Below, piece by piece: positions 1 to 6,621 of a stretch of DNA of 11,610 bases. Source of the DNA: an uncultured Xanthobacteraceae bacterium. GTDB lineage: Bacteria > Pseudomonadota > Alphaproteobacteria > Rhizobiales > Xanthobacteraceae. Position 1 is the stretch's first letter. Each line of letters opens with the position of its first letter. The stretch lies in NCBI GenBank assembly GCA_955652195.1, contig CATPBC010000089.1, positions 1-11,610 of the forward strand, read 5' to 3'. Under the pieces are notes generated by a model. The model was not told where the DNA came from and searched no databases. It worked only from the letters and a program-made list of their open reading frames with translations. A program made the position numbers and the translations under genes.

Positions 1-91
1 AAGTAGAACCCTCGATCAGCAGACTCCCCCCAGACGATTTCGCTGTCTCCCAAGCTGGCTTTTAGGACCGGTCCTCAAATTCAGTAGGCAG
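1..91 (-). pseudogene. Probable remnant of the CheA C-terminal tail and receiver-domain start
   Basis: Read on the minus strand in the same frame as the cheA gene, the codon after its TAG stop begins LPTEFEDRS. A TAA follows at 62-64, then about 20 codons that include SLLIEGST at 4-22. From memory, CheA hybrids of Bradyrhizobium and relatives end their last CheW-like domain with a segment like 'LP-AFEDWF' and then start a receiver domain with a strand like 'VLLVDDS'. The two pieces here fall at the matching places, but the acidic pair of the receiver is replaced by Glu-Gly. This fits decay of a once-fused receiver domain. The segment is cut by the window edge, and a separately translated receiver gene starting further left cannot be excluded. 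The similarity is by eye only. Confidence 0.4.
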
Positions 92-2194
92 CTAGCAGCT
101 TAATTCAAAAATTTCGCTCGCTACGCCACGTATAACGGCATATCCGAGTACGCCCGGCCGATCGTCTACCAGCTTGATATCGAGCTTGTCCTCGACAATG
201 TCGATTATCTCATCGATCGCGAGTCCCATCGTACGGCCCCGGGACGAGAACACCAGGATCGGCTGCGCGCCTTCCTTTTTCGGCCCGCTCTGCATATCGA
301 TGCCAAGGAGCGGGATCAGCTGGTCGCGGTATTGCAGCAGATGCTGCCCGTCCGCGACCTCGATTCTGCGACAATCGATATCCTCGATCCGGGTAACAAG
401 TGACAGCGGCACAGCCTTCCGCCGCTGCGAACCAGCCCGGAACAGTAAAAGCGAAACCGCGTCGGGATGTGGCGTCCGTTCACGCTGCTCGGTATCGGCC
501 GAATCGCTGCTTGCCGATTGCGTGACGCGGCCAAGCGTTTGCGCCAGGGCATTCGGATCGAGCACCATGATCACCGAGCCATCGCCGAGAATGGTCATGC
601 CGGAGAACATTCCGATATGCCGCAACCTCGATGACACCGGTTTGATGACGATTTCCTCCGTGTGGAATACGTTGTCGACGACCGCGCCGAACGTCTGACC
701 GCCGGCCTGGGTAACCACCACGAGGCCGCGTTCGTCGGCGCGGGCATCGAGCTGCAGCACTTCTTTGACATGCAGGAGCGGCAACAGCTTCTGTCGTAGC
801 CTGAGTACCGGAGCATTCTTGATGCGCTCAACGCGGTGCATGCCGCCGCCGATGCGAACCAATTCCAGCACGGAGAGCTGCGGAAAGGCGAAGCGCTCGC
901 CTGCAACCTCGAGAATCAGCGCGGCAACGATCGCAAGCGTGAGCGGAATTTTGATGATAAAACTCGCGCCACGCCCGGCGACCGACGTAACGTCCACAGT
1001 CCCGCCGATCTGCTCGATATTACTGCGCACGACGTCCATTCCGACGCCTCGGCCGGAAATGCTCGTCACCTCTGCGGCGGTGGAGAAGCCTGGAGCGAAG
1101 ATAAAGTTGTTGATTTCGGCCTCGGGTTTCGCCGCGATCTCGGCTTCGCTGGCGAGACCGGCTTCGAGTGCCTTGGCCCGGATGCGCACGGCGTCGAGGC
1201 CGCGGCCATCGTCGGCAATCTCAATCACGATGTACCCGCCCTGCCGAGACGCAGTCAGCCGGATCGTACCCTTGCCAGGCTTGCCCGCGGCGCTTCGCTC
1301 CGCAGGGCTCTCGATGCCGTGGTCGGCGCAATTGCGGACCAGGTGCGTGAGCGGATCCTTGACCAGATCGAGCACCTGCCGATCCAATTCGGTATCGGCG
1401 CCGTGCATCTGAAGTTCGATTTCCTTTCCAAGTTCAACCGAGAGGTCGCGCACAATGCGCGGTAATTTCTGCCATGCCTGGCCGATCGGCTGCATGCGTG
1501 TCTTCATCACCCCCTGTTGAACGTCGGTGGTGACGTTCGACAGGCGCTGGAGCGCCACCTTGAAGTTGGAATCGTTATGCTTGCGGAGGATTTCAAGAAG
1601 CTGATTGCGCGTAAGGACCAGCTCGGAAACCATCGTCATGAGCTGATCGAGGGTGTCGATGCTGACCCGGATCGACTGATTGGCCAGGCTCCCCGGTGTT
1701 TCGCCAACCGGCCTCTCGGTATTCGTGCTGTCGACGGTTTCGGGACTGGTCTGGGCGGGCGGCACCTCTTTGCCGGCTGAGCCACGGTCTTGCTGTGGAT
1801 GGGCGTCCTGCGTTTCGTGCGCCCGGGCAGCTATTCGACCGAGCTGCGCGATGAGGTCTGCGTCATCGCCAGGCGGTTCGCGCTGTAGGTTCTCCAGACT
1901 GTCCAAGATTATTTTAACGCGATCAATTGTGGCCAAGATGAGAGTCACGGCCTCGCCGGTGATCGGCATGCCGTCGCGAAATTTGCCCATCAGGCTTTCG
2001 GCGGCGTGAGCCAGGGCCTCGAGTCGTGGCAATCCGAGAAAGCCGCACGTTCCTTTGATGGTGTGCACGAGGCGGAAAATATTGCCGAGAACCTCGCGGT
2101 TATTCGGTTCTCGCTCCAGCCGCACGATTTGTGCATCGACGCGATCGAGGCTCTCGACGGTCTCGGTCAAGAAATCACGCAACAACTCGTCCAT
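92..2194 (-). CDS. cheA: CheA-type histidine kinase with two CheW-like domains, C-terminally truncated
   Basis: Chemotaxis-family histidine kinase that autophosphorylates an HPt histidine and passes phosphate to response regulators; it should act with CheW at receptor arrays. Domains along 700 residues: HPt 1-105 with the H-box VHTIKGTCGFLG (His44); a Pro/Gln/Glu-rich linker 105-168 with no obvious P2 domain; dimerisation helices about 172-235; ATP-binding domain with N-box HLVRNCADHGIE (284-295), G1 DDGRGLD (328-334), FIFAPGFSTA (364-373) and G2 GRGVGMDVV (381-389); CheW domain about 415-552; a second CheW-like domain about 578-700. All catalytic motifs are present. The ATG at 2194 has GAGG five bases upstream and gives the usual family start MDELLRDFL. 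The protein stops inside the last CheW-like strand, whereas hybrid relatives continue into a receiver domain, so the C-terminus looks truncated. chpT lies 195 bases upstream on the same strand. Whether it serves motility or another output cannot be told here. Confidence 0.92.
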   Translation of the reverse strand: MDELLRDFLTETVESLDRVDAQIVRLEREPNNREVLGNIFRLVHTIKGTCGFLGLPRLEALAHAAESLMGKFRDGMPITGEAVTLILATIDRVKIILDSLENLQREPPGDDADLIAQLGRIAARAHETQDAHPQQDRGSAGKEVPPAQTSPETVDSTNTERPVGETPGSLANQSIRVSIDTLDQLMTMVSELVLTRNQLLEILRKHNDSNFKVALQRLSNVTTDVQQGVMKTRMQPIGQAWQKLPRIVRDLSVELGKEIELQMHGADTELDRQVLDLVKDPLTHLVRNCADHGIESPAERSAAGKPGKGTIRLTASRQGGYIVIEIADDGRGLDAVRIRAKALEAGLASEAEIAAKPEAEINNFIFAPGFSTAAEVTSISGRGVGMDVVRSNIEQIGGTVDVTSVAGRGASFIIKIPLTLAIVAALILEVAGERFAFPQLSVLELVRIGGGMHRVERIKNAPVLRLRQKLLPLLHVKEVLQLDARADERGLVVVTQAGGQTFGAVVDNVFHTEEIVIKPVSSRLRHIGMFSGMTILGDGSVIMVLDPNALAQTLGRVTQSASSDSADTEQRERTPHPDAVSLLLFRAGSQRRKAVPLSLVTRIEDIDCRRIEVADGQHLLQYRDQLIPLLGIDMQSGPKKEGAQPILVFSSRGRTMGLAIDEIIDIVEDKLDIKLVDDRPGVLGYAVIRGVASEIFELSC

Positions 2195-2232
2195 CGAGGC
2201 CTCGCTGCCCGCCCAACCACGGATTTGCGATT

Positions 2233-2247
2233 ACACGCATTGCGTGT
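2233..2247. promoter_or_regulatory. 15-base palindrome upstream of cheA
   Basis: ACACGCA-T-TGCGTGT is a perfect 7+7 inverted repeat around one base, 39-53 bases upstream of the cheA start codon. The one-base centre is too tight for an RNA hairpin, so a dimeric repressor or activator site is the better guess. I do not recognise the binding protein. Confidence 0.3.
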
Positions 2248-2282
2248 CTTGGCGATCAGGCGCGGAATTGCCGCGCCGTCCG

Positions 2283-2308
2283 CCTTAGGCGACCAAATGC
2301 GCCTAAGG
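2283..2308. other. 9-bp stem hairpin between chpT and cheA
   Basis: CCTTAGGCG (2283-2291) and CGCCTAAGG (2300-2308) are perfect reverse complements around an 8-base loop. The element lies in the 195-base gap between the chpT stop and the cheA start. No T-run follows on either strand, so it is not a canonical intrinsic terminator. It may be an mRNA processing or stabilising hairpin between two co-transcribed genes, or a protein-binding site. Confidence 0.4.
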
Positions 2309-2389
2309 AACGCGGGAGTCTGTTGGCAAAGCGTTTAATTTCAGTTGCGGAATAGGGCTAATACCGCCCCGGAAAACTCGCGGGTTTCG

Positions 2390-3025
2390 TCAACAGGCGG
2401 TTACAACCACCGCATCGGCCTGAACTCCGGCCGAAATCGCAAGTCCGCAATCCCGAGCCAGGATGCCCGTATAGACCGGCTGGATGGCATGCGCACTAAC
2501 CGGCTCCGCTGGACTGCCGGCAAGGAGATCGGCCGTGGCGGGCCCCAGTCGGGCATTAAGCCCGCGGGCGGTGACCTGATAACCCTCGCCGATCGGATCA
2601 GCCGTTAGCGTGCCACCTCGCGGAATGCTCCCGCTCGCGACCATCAGCATATTGAGGAGAAGTTTTACGCGGTTCTTCGCAACCAGAGCGCGCGGCAAAT
2701 TCCACACCAGCGTGGTCTTGCCGTCCTCCAAAAGGCCGCGTGCGGCTTTCTCGGCATCACCAAGCTCGATCTGCGCCCCCGCCGATCCCGCCGCGCCAAA
2801 CGCCAAACGGTAAAATTGCAGTTTGGCCGAAGCTTGGGTCGCGCTCTTCTTGATCAAGTCGAGCGCGAACGTCTTGGTTTCTTCGTCCTTATCCTCCTCC
2901 ATCACTTCAAGTCCGTTGATAATGGCGCCGACCGGACTGATCAGATCATGGCACAGCCGCGAACACAGGAGCGCCGCAAGGTCCAGGGCACCAAGGGTCA
3001 GTGGAGTGGTCATGCGGGCGGACAT
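2390..3025 (-). CDS. chpT: ChpT-type histidine phosphotransferase
   Basis: ChpT is the dimeric phosphotransferase that relays phosphate from the hybrid kinase CckA to the cell-cycle regulators CtrA and CpdR in alphaproteobacteria. The 211-residue product carries the signature LDLAALLCSRLCHDLISPVGA (14-34) with phosphoaccepting His26, then the second helix of the bundle, then a degenerate Bergerat-like domain with VAKNRVKLLLNML (115-127) and IPRGGTL (134-140). Length is normal for the family (about 205-220). The ATG at 3025 is preceded by GGAGG (3031-3035 on the plus strand) with five bases between, which favours it over the internal ATG at 3013. The gene reads towards cheA. Its identity is firm; that it serves CtrA here is inferred from the family. 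Its promoter must lie in the repeat-rich region 3026-3200, where I see no CtrA box. Confidence 0.9.
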   Translation of the reverse strand: MSARMTTPLTLGALDLAALLCSRLCHDLISPVGAIINGLEVMEEDKDEETKTFALDLIKKSATQASAKLQFYRLAFGAAGSAGAQIELGDAEKAARGLLEDGKTTLVWNLPRALVAKNRVKLLLNMLMVASGSIPRGGTLTADPIGEGYQVTARGLNARLGPATADLLAGSPAEPVSAHAIQPVYTGILARDCGLAISAGVQADAVVVTAC

Positions 3026-3100
3026 AAATGCCTCCGCGGCAGCGGGAACGGTTAGCCGTCCGTGTCACAGCGCATGTGATTCGGCAATCGTGGCCCAGTG

Positions 3101-3164
3101 TCCCGATTCCGAAGTTCGCACGCTTTGTCGGCACGCTCTCATGCTAACTTCGGAATCAAAGGGA
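3101..3164. repeat. Large imperfect inverted repeat upstream of chpT
   Basis: GATTCCGAAGTT (3105-3116) pairs perfectly with AACTTCGGAATC (3146-3157). Outside these arms TCCC (3101-3104) pairs with GGGA (3161-3164) after a three-base AAA bulge, giving 16 paired bases around a 29-base loop. It lies 76-139 bases upstream of the chpT start and 19 bases from a second, longer palindrome, so the two may form one composite intergenic repeat. It contains two GANTC sites (3105-3109 and 3153-3157). Not a terminator, as no T-run follows. The region 3026-3334 holds no gene that I can support, only these two repeats and the promoters. Confidence 0.6.
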
Positions 3165-3182
3165 CCCTGCAAATATATAATT

Positions 3183-3259
3183 CTAGTGCGGTTTTTGGAT
3201 TTGAAGTTCCTATGAGAGCTTCCGACTGAACTGTAGGAACTTCAAATCCACCGCACTAG
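3183..3259. repeat. Miniature palindromic element (MITE-like) flanked by CTAG
   Basis: The left arm starts CTAGTGCGGT (3183-3192) and continues GGATTTGAAGTTCCTA (3197-3212). The right arm (3234-3259) is the exact reverse complement of both blocks joined. The only difference is four extra T bases at 3193-3196 of the left arm. The arms total 26 paired bases around a 21-base loop. Both ends are CTAG. If TA is a duplicated target, the element proper runs from GTGCGGT (3186) to ACCGCAC (3257), 72 bases, the pattern expected of a miniature element moved by an IS630/Tc1-mariner type transposase. There is no coding capacity. It sits 75 bases upstream of the cysQ start and could form a strong RNA hairpin. 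The family assignment is inference. Confidence 0.6.
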
Positions 3260-3334
3260 CGTGGAGCATGCTAAACCGCAGCGCCTCAAAGCCAAAACGC
3301 TCTGGCAGGCAGCGCGAGCTAAGGACCCTTCCCC

Positions 3335-4129
3335 GTGGCCATCTTCGACATTGCCGCATGCGCGGCCCTCATCGATGACGTGACGGCAATTGCCGCGCGC
3401 GCGGCAACTGCCATTCGGCGATTGGGCGCCAAGTCGCTGCGCCACAAGGCCGATGGGTCCCCAGTAACGGCAGCGGATGAAGCCGCTGAAGCGGTGATTT
3501 GGCAGGGTCTCGAAGATCTTGCGCCCGGTATTCCGATCGTCTCGGAAGAACGGTCAGCCCAGGGCAAACCACACGCGCCAGCGCTCGAAGACGCCACCTA
3601 TTTCCTGGTCGATCCGCTAGACGGTACACGAGAATTCATCGCTGGGCGCGACGAGTTCACTGTCAACATTGCGCTGATCAGCGCCGGCGCGCCGATCCTT
3701 GGGGTCATCGCGGCGCCAGCGGCTAACCTGACCTGGCGCGGGATCGTCGGGCGTGGAGCCGACCGTGTCTCGCTTGGCGGCGATCGTCAGCGGGTTGCAA
3801 TTCGGACGCGTGCGCGCCCCACAAACCCTGTGATCATGGTTAGCCGCTCGCACCTGGACGACCGCACGAAGGCCTACCTTGCCAGGCTGCCACACGGCTC
3901 GCCGGCAGCCTGTGGCTCATCCATCAAATTTTGCCGAATTGCCGAGGGAACCGCCGATCTGTATCCGCGGCTTGCGCCTACGCATGATTGGGACGTTGCG
4001 GCTGGCCATGCGATCATCGTAGCCGCTGGTGGAGATGTCAGGGCTGCCGACGGTTCCGCACTGGTTTATGGCGCTCCCAATCGCCTGATTTCGGATTTCA
4101 TCGCCCGTGGTGATCCAAACAAGGATTAA
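3335..4129 (+). CDS. cysQ: CysQ-type 3'(2'),5'-bisphosphate nucleotidase (inositol monophosphatase family)
   Basis: Mg-dependent phosphatase that removes the 3' phosphate of 3'-phosphoadenosine 5'-phosphate, a by-product of sulfate assimilation. The 264-residue protein shows the family metal-binding motifs in order: SPVTAADEAAE (42-52), VSEE (69-72), FLVDPLDGTREFI (90-102, with Asp93, Asp96, Gly97, Thr98) and DWDVAAGHAIIVAAGG (218-233). GSSIKFCRIAEGTADLYPR (194-212) favours CysQ over SuhB-type inositol monophosphatases. The start is GTG at 3335, supported by AAGGA (3321-3325) about nine bases upstream. The preceding intergenic region has the MITE-like palindrome and the following 204 bases separate it from eipA on the same strand. 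No sulfate-assimilation gene is adjacent. Confidence 0.92.
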   Translation: MAIFDIAACAALIDDVTAIAARAATAIRRLGAKSLRHKADGSPVTAADEAAEAVIWQGLEDLAPGIPIVSEERSAQGKPHAPALEDATYFLVDPLDGTREFIAGRDEFTVNIALISAGAPILGVIAAPAANLTWRGIVGRGADRVSLGGDRQRVAIRTRARPTNPVIMVSRSHLDDRTKAYLARLPHGSPAACGSSIKFCRIAEGTADLYPRLAPTHDWDVAAGHAIIVAAGGDVRAADGSALVYGAPNRLISDFIARGDPNKD

Positions 4130-4333
4130 AGATAGCGCCGGGCGCGCCTTTCATCGATGACGCCTAGGCTTCGCGTGGGTCAGACGGTCGCGCCAGACCC
4201 CCGGGGCAGACAGAATCCGCCCAAATCCTTCCGTTTTCGCCGCGCTGCCGTCATAGTTGCCGCCAAGGCTGCACTGATTCGTGGCATGCTGCCGTTTGGC
4301 AGGCCGCCTCAATTTGGGGCAAGGGGAGTCCTC

Positions 4334-4975
4334 ATGAATTTCGCTGGACGTGTCGCTGCTCCGGCCGTTGTTTCGGCCGCTGTCTTGGCAGTGCTGGCGG
4401 CCCATTATTTAATTGGAATTGCTGCCGCACAGAGCATCCCGCCGCAGCCTCCGCCCGCCGCGGTAGCTCCTGCCGCGCCGCCGCAACCTGCAAGCCGGTT
4501 CTCGTCGAACGAACTGATCGATGCCGGCCATCGATTCTTTGGCGGCGTCTCCCGCGGTCTGGCCATGATCGTTGAAAAGGCAGTCAGCCAGTGGGGACAG
4601 CCGAACGGCTACATTCTGGGCGAAGAAGCCAGCGGTGCCTTTGTCGGCGGCCTGCGTTATGGCGACGGCACGCTCTACACCAAGAACGCCGGCGATTTGC
4701 GTGTGTTCTGGCAAGGGCCGAGCATCGGCTTCGATGCCGGCGCTGACGGAGCGCGCACGATGATGCTGGTCTACAACCTGCCGCGTACCGACGCGATTTT
4801 CGAGCGCTTCGGCGGTATCAATGGTTCCGCCTATTTCATCGGCGGCTTTGGCATGACTGCGCTGGTCGCCAACAACATCACCGTCGTCCCGATCCGTTCG
4901 GGGGTAGGTCTGCGGCTCGGCGCCAATCTCGGCTACCTCAAATTCACCGATCGGCCGACGTGGAATCCGTTCTGA
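4334..4975 (+). CDS. eipA: EipA family periplasmic envelope-integrity protein (DUF1134)
   Basis: EipA is a conserved alphaproteobacterial periplasmic protein; in Brucella it is under CtrA control and supports envelope stress resistance. The reading frame is open from 4157, but the ATG at 4334 is preferred: AGGGGAG lies six bases upstream and it places a signal peptide at the N-terminus (residues 1-32, hydrophobic 8-31, ending AAA before QS). A Pro/Ala-rich linker follows (35-53), then the DUF1134 barrel (about 58-213) with SNELIDAGHRFFGGVSRGLA, GYILGEEASGAFVGGLRYGDG, GGINGSAYFIGGFGMTAL and the C-terminal LGYLKFTDRPTWNPF. The 213-residue length is normal. It stands between cysQ and a coiled-coil gene on the same strand; gaps near 200 bases on each side suggest its own promoter. 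I found no TTAA-N7-TTAA CtrA box upstream. Confidence 0.88.
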   Translation: MNFAGRVAAPAVVSAAVLAVLAAHYLIGIAAAQSIPPQPPPAAVAPAAPPQPASRFSSNELIDAGHRFFGGVSRGLAMIVEKAVSQWGQPNGYILGEEASGAFVGGLRYGDGTLYTKNAGDLRVFWQGPSIGFDAGADGARTMMLVYNLPRTDAIFERFGGINGSAYFIGGFGMTALVANNITVVPIRSGVGLRLGANLGYLKFTDRPTWNPF

Positions 4976-5169
4976 CGCATCGATTCCCGAACGCAAGCGC
5001 CTTGAGTCATTGAAAAGGTGGCGCAGCGGGCAAACTCGGTTTAGGTTAATCACTTCGCAACGGGGTGCCGTCTGCGGCCACATCGCATGGTTGACGCTGG
5101 CATGGTTTACGGCGTGGCTTTCCGAAGGCGCAGCGGTTTTTTAAGGCGAAGCGGGTAAGGCGTAGCGTC

Positions 5170-6462
5170 ATGATCGAATCGGTCATGTATTTCGGGATCG
5201 GGTTCTTGGTCGCGGCCCTGCTCGGTCTCTTGTTCGTCCCGCTCGTGCATAATCGCGCCGTGCGATTGACGATGAAGCGACTGGAAGCGTCAACGCCGCT
5301 TTCGATTGCCGAAATCCGCGCCGACAAAGACCAGCTTCGCGCCGAATTCGCGATGTCGACCCGACGGCTCGAAATGAGCGTCGACAAGATGAAAGCGAAG
5401 ACGACCACCCAGCTCGCCGAGCTTGGCAAGAAGACCGACGCCATCAATCAGCTTAAGAAAGAACTGGGCGAGAAGACTGCCACGATCTTTGCGCTCGAAG
5501 CGCGCGACAAGACGCTGCGTGATCAATTGCGCGCCACCGAGGAAGAATTTCAGATAAAATCGAGCGGGCTGCGCGAAGCCGAGCGCCAGCTCGCCGACAA
5601 GGAATCCGAACTAACGAAGCTATTGGGCGAACTAGGCGAACGGTCGCTGCTGGCGGACAGTCAGCATGCCGAGATTGCTGCGTTACGTGCCCAGGTCGAA
5701 GCCTTGAAGGCCAGCGTTGCCGATTACGAAGGTGCGGTGGCCGAAACCGAGCATCGCCTCGCTCGAGAACGTGCTGATGCCGAAGCGGCGACAAAGGAAT
5801 TGACCGAAGCGCGTGCTAAGCTTGGCGACCTCGGCACCCGAGTAAACGAATTGGAGCGCCAGCTCTTCGTGCAGCAAACCGAAGCCGAGGTCCTCAACCG
5901 CCGCGTCCAGGAGCTTGAGGCGCGGCTCGGCGAGCAAGGCCGTCTGCTCGCCGAGCGCGATTACCAGGTCGATCGTATGCGCAGCGAGATCGAGGCGGCG
6001 CGTAAGACCGAGACCGATCTGCGCAGCGAATTGGCGAGTTCAGGCACCCGGTCGAACACAGCGGTCGACCGCTTCCGCGGGGAAGTCGGGCAGCTTGAGG
6101 CGCAGCTTGGCGCCGCGATCGAAGAGCGCACGAGACTGCAACGTGAGATCGGCACGATGAAGCGTGATGCCGAGTCGACCTGGGCAGCAGAGCGCGTCGA
6201 GAACGCACTTTTGCGCGAGCGCATCAACGATGTCGCTGCCGAAGTGGCGCGGTTAACAGCTGCGCTCGAGGGCCCCGGTTCGCCGATTGAATCCATGCTG
6301 GTCGAGGCATCGGGCGACAAGCGCAGTGCAGAAGCGGCCATGAATGCCCGCGAACAGGCGCCTTCGCAAAACGGCGACAGCGCGGCTGAGAGTAGGAATA
6401 CGCTGGCCGATCGCATACGCGCGCTGCAATCGACGGCGTCCCGCGTCGCCCCGACCAACTAG
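5170..6462 (+). CDS. Membrane-anchored coiled-coil protein of unknown function
   Basis: I do not recognise a named family, though proteins with this N-terminus seem common in Bradyrhizobium relatives. The 430-residue product starts with one hydrophobic helix (about 5-27, YFGIGFLVAALLGLLFVPLV) followed by a basic stretch, predicting an N-in or N-anchored inner-membrane protein with a long cytoplasmic tail. Residues about 40-365 are nearly continuous heptad-rich coiled coil, dense in Glu, Arg, Ala, Leu and Gln, with little proline. The last 65 residues are Ser/Ala/Glu-rich and probably disordered, ending in a short helix RIRALQSTASRV. The ATG at 5170 has AAGG ten bases upstream; the ATG at 5185 would cut into the membrane helix. 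A scaffold or polar-organising role is possible from architecture only. 'Kinesin-like' or 'SMC-like' labels would rest on coiled coil alone. The tRNA-Val promoter begins seven bases after its stop. Confidence 0.8.
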   Translation: MIESVMYFGIGFLVAALLGLLFVPLVHNRAVRLTMKRLEASTPLSIAEIRADKDQLRAEFAMSTRRLEMSVDKMKAKTTTQLAELGKKTDAINQLKKELGEKTATIFALEARDKTLRDQLRATEEEFQIKSSGLREAERQLADKESELTKLLGELGERSLLADSQHAEIAALRAQVEALKASVADYEGAVAETEHRLARERADAEAATKELTEARAKLGDLGTRVNELERQLFVQQTEAEVLNRRVQELEARLGEQGRLLAERDYQVDRMRSEIEAARKTETDLRSELASSGTRSNTAVDRFRGEVGQLEAQLGAAIEERTRLQREIGTMKRDAESTWAAERVENALLRERINDVAAEVARLTAALEGPGSPIESMLVEASGDKRSAEAAMNAREQAPSQNGDSAAESRNTLADRIRALQSTASRVAPTN

Positions 6463-6468
6463 CCTTCC

Positions 6469-6497
6469 TTGACACCCGAAAGCACCGCACCTTAAAT
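6469..6497 (+). promoter_or_regulatory. Sigma-70 promoter of tRNA-Val
   Basis: TTGACA (6469-6474), 17 bases, TTAAAT (6492-6497). The -35 box is perfect, the spacing is optimal and the -10 box is good. Transcription would start near 6504, about three bases before the mature tRNA end, so very little 5' leader would be left for RNase P to remove. The promoter starts seven bases after the upstream stop codon. Confidence 0.8.
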
Positions 6498-6506
6498 CCG
6501 TGCACC

Positions 6507-6581
6507 GGGCGCTTAGCTCAGCGGGAGAGCGTTCCCTTCACACGGGAGAGGTCGTAGGTTCAATCCCTACAGCGCCCACCA
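6507..6581 (+). tRNA. tRNA-Val (anticodon CAC)
   Basis: A complete cloverleaf can be folded: acceptor GGGCGCT (6507-6513) with AGCGCCC (6571-6577); D arm GCTC/GAGC with a seven-base loop; anticodon stem TTCCC/GGGAG with loop TTCACAC, anticodon CAC at 6539-6541, reading GUG (Val); five-base variable loop; T arm GTAGG/CCTAC with loop TTCAATC. Discriminator A at 6578 and an encoded CCA at 6579-6581. It has its own promoter upstream and a hairpin terminator 13 bases downstream, so it is a single-gene unit. Confidence 0.96.
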
Positions 6582-6593
6582 GCGATTCACTTG

Positions 6594-6621
6594 GAAGCCG
6601 CACTCGGTGCGGCTTCTCTAT
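6594..6621 (+). terminator. Terminator hairpin after tRNA-Val
   Basis: GAAGCCGCAC (6594-6603) and GTGCGGCTTC (6607-6616) form a perfect ten-base stem with a TCG loop, followed by TCTATTTG on the plus strand, a weak T-tract. It begins 13 bases after the tRNA end. It also lies immediately behind the stop of the bicupin gene on the opposite strand and may protect that mRNA end, but no T-run follows on the minus strand, so the main direction is plus. Confidence 0.75.

Noticed and set aside
64-75. Perfect 12-base palindrome AGGACCGGTCCT after cheA, considered as terminator
   Set aside because: There is no loop and no T-run; a 12-base palindrome is not rare enough in GC-rich DNA to call, and it overlaps the remnant reading frame.
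765-1465. Long plus-strand open frames opposite cheA
   Set aside because: They follow the third-position bias of the strongly supported cheA frame and have no domain-like features.
2307-2335. GGAAC...CGTT near cheA as an EcfG promoter
   Set aside because: The spacer is 20 bases rather than 16-17, and it points away from both neighbouring genes.
4134-4152. GC-rich inverted bases GCGCCGGGCGCGCCTTT after cysQ as a terminator
   Set aside because: The arms allow only a one-base loop or a loopless palindrome, and the T-tract is three bases long.
4157-4333. N-terminal extension of EipA to 272 residues
   Set aside because: It would bury the signal peptide 59 residues into the protein; the ATG at 4334 has a good ribosome-binding site.
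4409-5083. 224-residue open frame on the minus strand over eipA
   Set aside because: Antisense shadow of a well-supported gene; no recognisable domain and no family-like composition.
5091-5119. TTGACG at 5091-5096 as a promoter for the coiled-coil gene
   Set aside because: The hexamer 17 bases downstream (GTGGCT) is a poor -10 box; not enough to call.
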